From Candolleomyces eurysporus (Eukaryota; Basidiomycota; Agaricomycetes; Agaricales; Psathyrellaceae): DNA of 64,000 nt. Under the pieces are notes generated by a model. That model made no database searches, was not told the DNA's origin, and worked only from the letters and a program-made list of their open reading frames with translations. Positions within the stretch are counted from its first letter, which is position 1; every line of letters starts with the position of its first letter. Below are positions 57,838 through 64,000 of the stretch, piece after piece. Position numbers and translations under genes: made by a program. The stretch spans positions 1-64,000 of the forward strand of contig JANBPK010000848.1 in NCBI GenBank assembly GCA_027579435.1. Direction: 5' to 3'.

Positions 57838-58907
57838 ATGGATCCATTTGAAGTCAGAATGCAATTCATTGCTCTTTTAAAACGCCTCTCAGCGTAAGCC
57901 AGCTTCACTTCTTTTTCGTTCTCATTTTACGCATCGTGCAGGTCGCAACAGTCCATCCAGAAGGTCGTTGGATTCGCGGTCAAGCATTTTTCCAGTTGTG
58001 GAGAGGATATCTGGGAATGTATAATTGAAGACTGCGAAAGGGTATGCTATCTAGGCCTAGCAATCTGTTTCAAAGCTGATCAACCATTTCGAAGGGCTCC
58101 ATAAACGCCAGGATAAATATTCTTTATTTCTTGGACTCGTTATGCGAAGCATGCTTGCTTGTCAAGTCCCAGCGGCATTCGCAGATTAATCGTGGATCCT
58201 CATCCTCCCATGGCGCCGAGAAAACCGCAACGCTTTATGTTGATTTTGTTAGTCGGGATTTAGGAAAGATTGTGGAATATGTGGTTCCGAAAGGCAGGCA
58301 AGGTTTGCCCAACCTTGTTAGTACCAAGCAGGTGTGTTTGCTCACCTCACCAATTTTCAACGTATCTTCTGACGACGGCCAGATTCTCGAGAGCTGGAGA
58401 AGCAAACGCATCCTTGACCCTCAAATGGTCGACGAAGTTATCTCGGTTCTCAACGAAAGAACGACCGTTGCCCCAACCGGCGACCAATCCTCGTCTTCAC
58501 AACCAGAGCCTCCGTCTTCGCAGACTCAGAAATCTTCAGCCTCTTCATCATCATCCCTAACTACTCTATCTCGCAATGAAGTGTTCACACGAATAGAAGA
58601 GGACAGAGAACGACACAAGAGACTCCGAGAACGGAGATGGGTTCAGCCTATCTCCTATGCCTCTTCTTCATTTTTCAACCCCAACACCATACCGCTCGCG
58701 TCTTTCCTCCCAGCTTCCAGCTGTCCTGTGGGTAAAGCTGGAGGTCAAGCAGGAGGCGACGGCGAAGACGAGTCGGCGCTGGATATCGAGTTCGAGAACG
58801 AGTGGGAAACAACGAGTGATTGGAACGAGGATGATGTGGAGGTCGTAACCGAGGAAAGGGAGCTTTGCTTCCCTGGGGAGGGCGAAGGACCGATGGATCT
58901 ATCTTGA
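57838..58907 (+). CDS. ctk3: CTD kinase subunit gamma (Ctk3-like), 4 exons
   Basis: Exons 57838-57893, 57942-58041, 58095-58331 and 58383-58907 give about 305 residues. The CTDK-I complex (kinase, cyclin and this gamma subunit) phosphorylates Ser2 of the RNA polymerase II C-terminal domain in the nucleus. The N-terminal CID-type helical domain is clear: MDPFEVRMQFIALLKRLSA, SQQSIQKVVGFAVKHFSSCG, EDIWECIIEDCERGSINARI, NILYFLDSLCE, YVDFVSRDLGKIVEYVVPKG, RQGLPNLVSTKQ and ILESWRSKRILDP. A Ser-rich linker and an acidic C-terminal tail follow. The third intron is 51 nt, a multiple of three without a stop, so its retention would add 17 residues and keep the frame. An intact conserved single-copy type gene, useful as an anchor for this region. 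Confidence 0.9.
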
Positions 58908-59172
58908 CGTTCGGGGGTTTTGTAGTCCGTGTAAGATATTTGACAATACACAGTGCTTCTCTGAGGACAGGCTAGGACATCTTTCATGATAAAGATCCAT
59001 CAAGCACGTTGACTTTCATACCTCTTTTTGAGTCACAGTCGACAATCGCTGCCGCTGAAGGAGCATGGCGCTGACAGACGCTCTCGCTGTCATAAAAGTT
59101 TGGCACAGCCCTGCAGACGCGAGTATTTAATCGCTATCCAAACCAGCTTTCCCCACCAACGCACCAAATCCA

Positions 59173-61279
59173 ATGGCTAACGCAAAAATCACCGACCTCG
59201 CATTCGAATTGCTGCACCAGATCATGTTGCTGGTCCCAGTGCGTCTTGTTCGCTTATTCGCTCTTCTTGTTCTCATTCATTTGTCTATAGCATCGGGAGC
59301 CCACAGCATATTCATTGACAGCTTCATCGTCGCTGGGAAGGGAGTGGGGACATCCTCTCCGAGAAGACTCGGATCAGCTTCACAAGCTCGCCTGCTTGAG
59401 AAGAACGTGTCGAGCGTTCGATGCGGCGATCCAACCCATTCTATTCTCTGAACTTACCCTCGACTGTTTTTACACCCGTCTTGACATTGTCGATCACCAG
59501 CTATCATGCTTCAAGGACAACGTCAATGGGCCATGGAACCACTGCACTCGAAAGCTCCGAATCGTCAATTTGGACCCTTGTTATGATAGGAACCCAAGTT
59601 TTGGAGGAATGTCATACTGGGAGGAATACTTGAACCAAGAGCAACGCGACCAGGCTGGCGAGATGAAGACAATGATTCGGGAAAGACTTTTGCCGTCGCT
59701 TCGTGACGGGCTGCCTAACATTGAGTCGCTAAGGTGGGCTCTTTCATGATACAGCTCGAGTTCCGTCGTTCTGACCCAATCACATAGGTGGTTTGTCCGA
59801 GTTGGAGATCCTGTGGAGCAGCTCGTTGCTCACTTTTCTCAACTGCCATCCTTGACATCGCTCGAACTAGTCTTTTGGAGTGACAGGGTCTTTCCAGACT
59901 TCCCGCTCGACGCGTTTTCCAACCTCACCAAGGTAGACTTATTCTTCTCTCACGATGAGCAGGAAGTATGGATGGACCATGCCTGGGCCGACAATGCGCG
60001 AGCACTTTTCCGACGATTGGATAAAGTCATCGAGGCTAGCCCTTCTTTGACCTCACTCAAGCTGCGCAAACGGGATAGATACGACATCACCCAATTCGTC
60101 CGGCCGTCGTTTCCGGTTGAACTCCTGCTCTCACCTTCCTCTCGCAACCTTCGCCATCTCACTCTGCAACGATTGGACCCTGTCGACTGTTATCCCAAGC
60201 TCTTACACAATCTCACTTCTCTCACCTCAGTCGACTTAACGAAGTGCGACTACGAGACTGAATCGGTCTTTTGGCACGCAATGCTCAAGTCAAACATCCA
60301 TTTAACCTCCATCAGGCTCGACTATGTCAACGCCAACCTTATCACCTACATTTCCCAACCCAAAGTTCCTCTGGAGAGTCTGACTCTCCTGCTCGAGACA
60401 TATCACCATCGCGACGATCCCGACTGGGAGGAAAATAGGAGCCTCGCTCACAAGACGTACACCACCGTATTGGAGGTTCATTCGGGGACGTTGAAGCATT
60501 TGGACATTCAGGCTACTGGGCCGACGTTTTGGTGGCTCGAATGTCTCAGTCCCCCTCCTCCTCCTACTCCTCCTACTCCCGGCGCTGCCTCCGCCTCGCA
60601 CTCTGCTCCTCTGGAGCCGGATCCAGACGAGCGCTTCGAGCCCAATGATGCTCCGATGTTGCTGGAAGAAACTTCCTTGTTCCAGTGTCGACAGCTGCGG
60701 TCTCTGGGATTGGTCATAGACCTTCAGCGCGCCTTGGCAGCACGCAGGCCGGGCCTTGTTCCTGGAGCTATCGAGGAACGAGTGGTGAGCCACCTTCGAC
60801 TTTCCGGACCGCGGAAAAGTACTAAACATGCATTATTTCTTTTTCAACGAACATATCAGACTGCGTTTTTGAAGCAGATGGTAGCGCGCATGCCGTTGCT
60901 TGATACTGTGACCATCTATGCTCCGGACGGAGTGTTTTCTGACTCTGTTCCAGCAATTATCCGTGAAGCCATTCAAGATTTTAGCGTCATAGAGAAAGAT
61001 CGCATCGATGCGCAATTCGACGTTATCTTCGAAGAATCGAGATACGAATTGCGCAGAGATATGTCCAATGACATCAAGTGCCCAGATTGCGAAGAAGCGA
61101 ATTCCAATTTGCAATGGAGGTTCGTCGATATCAATGCCGAGTCGGATGAGGAAGAGGAGGAAGAGGAGGAAGATGGGCAGGGACTTGATGAGGAGGACGG
61201 GGAAGTGTTCAATGAGCAAGCGAGGAACGAATTACCGAATATGTCTTCCTGGACACTCCCTGTGTCCGGGTTTTTATAA
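59173..61279 (+). CDS. F-box / leucine-rich repeat protein (3 exons)
   Basis: Exons 59173-59238, 59291-59733 and 59788-61279 join to about 666 residues. The N-terminus carries an F-box-like helix pair (ITDLAFELLHQIMLLVP and LACLRRTCRAFDAAIQPILF, split by the first intron). F-boxes bind Skp1 in SCF ubiquitin ligases. Irregular leucine-rich repeats follow from about residue 170 on (SLTSLELVFW, SLTSLKLR, NLRHLTLQRL, SLTSVDLTKC, HLTSIRLDYV, PLESLTLLLE). A Pro-rich loop (PPPPPTPPTPG) interrupts them. A CPDC motif and a long acidic run (about 61145-61175) lie near the C-terminus. Agaricomycetes have very many such proteins. Substrate unknown. Intact. Confidence 0.8.
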
Positions 61280-61400
61280 TATGCGTATGGTTGATCGCGC
61301 TCTGCAACGGACGAGGACTGTTTATGATTTCCGAAAGGTGGACGAAAGGGAAGGTGAGTTGGGTTGGCTCAAGCGTCTGTTCAGGTAGACATACTAGGCT

Positions 61401-62058
61401 ACGCCAATTTTAAAATAATTGTAGATGGCTATCCTAGGCATTTATTAGAGGGAAGAGGTCGACGTGCAGTTTGATCTTCCCGGATGTTTGCTGCCTTCTC
61501 TTTCATTCGATCGCTAGCTTCCTGAGCCCGAGCTCGAGGGTGGGTGTCAGGGAGCTCACAGAAATCGGAATACTTTGGCAACATGGGATAGGTCACTGGG
61601 TTGAAACGCCGTAATCCTGTCTCCGTAACTGGGAAAACAAATGACAGTTTCACGGAGGACCGCTCACCCTTTCTATACTTTCAACAATGGCTCCAACTTG
61701 ATTATGTTACTGACTTTGAATGTTCCCCGTGAGAGCGATTGTGACCATGTGAAATGTTGGAAGTCTGCGACGTTGTCCAATATACTTCGAGCTCTTCCCA
61801 TCGTCCCTGACATGGCTCGATGATGATTCACTTGCTCGTGCTCTTAGAGCTCCCAAAATTCGGGTTTCGTCTGTGAATAAATTGTTGGTTTTATAATACA
61901 TTCAATCTCTGCACGTGAATGAGACACCTCGACTCCAAATCAAGTAAGGGTAAGAGAAGTTGGGAAAGGTATACTAATCGGCGCCCTTTTTCGGAACATG
62001 CAGGCGCACGAAAGCGGAATGCTCAGGTCTGCCCAGGTTGAGCCATTGTATTGTGATT
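61401..62058 (+). repeat. Dispersed 0.6-kb repeat, copy 2
   Basis: Collinear with 35483-36078 in the same orientation. It starts about 120 bp after the F-box gene. Shared blocks include TAGATGGCTATCCTAGGCAT, CTCCGT..CTGGGAAA and GGCGCC followed by CGGAACA. Diverged, non-coding, ends not defined. Confidence 0.6.
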
Positions 62059-62225
62059 TTTATCCTCTGAGCGCCATCATGTAGCTTTCATGCATCTTAG
62101 AGACGACCTATCGACCGGCGGACCGAGCCTCCTTCATCGGACGCGCAAGGCGAATTTAAGCGCCCATACATTTTTCCTGCCGGAGCGTAACGACGTGGCA
62201 TTACAGCTCTTTCCTTTGCTCTACG

Positions 62226-63802
62226 ATGTCGCTATACTCTCGCTCGGAGGAATTTCCACCCTCTAAAATCAAGGATGGAATGAATGAAATTTTCAGGGCA
62301 TCCTTGTACGTTTTGATTCACCCCTGCTCGACATGTACGCACGAGGATCTGATCACTTTATTTCTGTCATCTCAGTTTCTCTGGACTAAGCATACTAGTT
62401 CTCATAGTCTACAAGCTTTACACTGCATCACCTTGGTACCGAAGACCTTCAGAAGTGAAGATAGATGCATGGAATTTCAATCTTGTCCGTACCTTGCTTT
62501 TGGGAGAAGCTCTGAGAGCCGCAGGTCCGTTGTGATTCCGTGCTTTGCAGAAAACAAATCACTAACGGGAGAGCAGGAAACCTCATGTCGAATAAGTTAG
62601 TATTCGAAGATTCCGTCAGTTGTTTTTTTTTTTTTCTCCCTGAGAGTGGAACACCAATCGACTGCGCATCTAGCTCACCGCGTCACCGTCAACCCTCTGC
62701 TACGCACAAGGTCTAACCAAGCTAATTGGAACGAATATCATCACTTGGAGGTGGGATCAATGTCAGTTCATAAGTTGCTTTTGAACACTCATTCTTTGTA
62801 ATATTCGCAGCACACTGGTACGTCTGCTATGTGTTGCAGAGTCAGCTTCATAAGAGTCTAACTGCTTCACCTTTCAGGCAATTGCAGGATATACATTTCC
62901 TGTACTTGTTTTCCGATGGAACCCAAGAATGTCTGTCTCCACATATCTTTCTCTTGGCGTTTGCATCGTTGCGGCGCTGATCGTTGGTGCAACTATTGGC
63001 GTTGGCGGCCTCAAAATCATAGGCCAAACTTGGTTTTGTCGGTATCTTCTACTCATCGCCTTTTTCCATGAGCAGAGGCACTCATAAGGATTTTTGCAGG
63101 GTGTTCTATCACTTCGGATCACAAGAAAGAGCAAATTCTTTCTGAGTACCTATGGAATTGGATAGCACTTGCCCTGATTAGTGTTCACTATGGGATCAGC
63201 ATATTGGTCGTCCGTGGACACATTACCCTCTTCAAGTTGAAGCAGGCAGTCAGTGACAAGGAAGAGCAAGAGCATGCAAGGAGGGCATTGTTCATTCGAC
63301 TTCTTTTGTGAGTACTCATTAATTCTATCAAGACCCAGTTGAACTCACCTTTTCATTGTAACATATATGCTGTCTGAATAGCTACTATCCTGCTATTTAC
63401 CTGCTCACTGCTCTCCCATTGAACATTGCACAATGGGTTTCTTCCTCTGGGCACAATGTTTCACAGTCAGGAGCTTCCTTTGTTACTACTTGGCAATCTC
63501 TCAGTGGCCTCTTCAACATTTTGGTCTTTTTCAACACCCGAGCACAGAGACCAGAGATTGCAGATGGTGGTCAGCACATTATCCATGATGAACAGCAGAT
63601 TGAACTCCAAAGGTCCCAGCAAAACATGACAAGCACAGCAGCTGTTTGTGAGGAGAATCTGGGAAGCATGCAGCATCAACATTCAAGTTTGTCAGGTGCA
63701 CCAGTCTCAACAGGCCAGCAAGTATCTCAGATTCCTGTAGCTCAGACAGGGAATGTTGGTGGGGATGAAGACTTGACCAGAGGACGTCTTCTGCCTGTGT
63801 AA
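62226..63802 (+). CDS. Seven-helix receptor, Git3/GPR1-like (multi-exon)
   Basis: Supported exons are 62226-62305, 62376-62524, a segment to 62750, a 7-nt exon 62811-62817, 62878-63037, 63100-63307 and 63382-63802. Git3-type receptors sit in the plasma membrane and couple nutrient signals to cAMP. Helix 1 is FFSGLSILVLIVYKLY. A loop and helix 2 follow (AWNFNLVRTLLLGEALRAA), then TLCYAQGLTKLIGTNIITWS, FPVLVFRWNPRMS, a helix VCIVAALIVGATIGVGG, the WFWCSI motif typical of these receptors, WNWIALALISVHYGISILVV, and YYPAIYLLTALPLNIAQWVS with a final helix (SLSGLFNILVFFNTRAQ). A Ser/Gln-rich cytoplasmic tail ends the protein. The part 62525-62700 is unresolved: a TAG at 62671 is in the expected frame unless spliced out, so a broken gene is possible. 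The 3' part is CpG-poor. Confidence 0.7.
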
Positions 63803-64000
63803 AATTTGTGCTATCTATCGCAATTGTGCTGATCTCCTGTTGATAGAAGTGGGATCAAATGGTAGTTACACTTATAACACCTATGTTTTTTTGCATATGA
63901 AAAATACATGCTTGCCCCTATTCTTTCATAATCTTTCATTATACCTTTTCTAGCTTCTGTGTTTACTTTTACTGGGACATATTGCCAGTGGCTGTACCAA
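63803..64000. other. 3' flank of the receptor gene
   Basis: T-rich sequence with low CpG. Probably the 3' untranslated region; the window ends here. Confidence 0.4.

Overview
The window looks like nuclear DNA of a filamentous basidiomycete, most likely an Agaricomycete. Genes are split by many 45-80 nt GT-AG introns. The gene families seen (FunK1 kinases, expanded HGD-loop kinases, NACHT-WD40 and NACHT-TPR proteins, a Git3-like receptor, F-box/LRR proteins, a Tf2-like Ty3/gypsy element) are typical of that class. I do not commit to a genus. Gene structures below were spliced by eye from splice sites, phase and homology between copies in the window.

Layout. 0-6 kb: a small cysteine-rich protein gene, a decayed membrane-protein remnant and a complete FunK1 kinase gene. 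6-26.4 kb: a cluster of two related small kinase families. Family A has copies at 6.5 (+, broken), 7.4-8.8 (-, intact), 9.4-10.8 (+, intact reading frame but DFG lost), 16.4 (+, broken) and 23.8 (+, broken). Family B has intact copies at 11.4-12.6, 17.1-18.3 and 25.2-26.4, all on the minus strand. Three times an A copy on the plus strand faces a B copy on the minus strand. Long stretches between the pairs hold no gene I can support. 27.9-29.2 kb: a terminal-inverted-repeat element with an apparent 8-bp target duplication, and a shorter relative. 31.6-34.8 kb: a long low-complexity protein gene. 36.9-39.2 kb: a broken NACHT-TPR gene. 40.4-48.9 kb: a full-length Ty3/gypsy element with two 220-bp LTRs, an interrupted gag-pol and an extra open frame before the 3' LTR. 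49.2-50.8 kb: a frame-broken La-protein gene. 51.8-55.5 kb: a NACHT protein of about 1150 residues with only one recognisable WD40 repeat. 56-57.4 kb: two decayed DUF6534-like copies. 57.8-64 kb: an intact CTD-kinase gamma subunit gene (ctk3), an F-box/LRR gene and a seven-helix receptor gene.

Three themes stand out. First, the kinase cluster grew by duplication of a convergent A/B unit, after which the A copies decayed and the B copies stayed open. Second, CpG loss has marked parts of the window: the 3' LTR differs from the 5' LTR almost only by CpG-to-TpG/CpA changes, all six in-frame gag-pol stops are TGA, and about 1.36 kb of the NACHT gene contains no CG dinucleotide. Third, ambiguous bases concentrate in the kinase cluster and at two frame breaks elsewhere, so part of the apparent damage may be assembly error. 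No complete new multi-gene system can be claimed; the strongest candidates for something undescribed are the convergent kinase/pseudokinase unit and the extra open frame of the retrotransposon.
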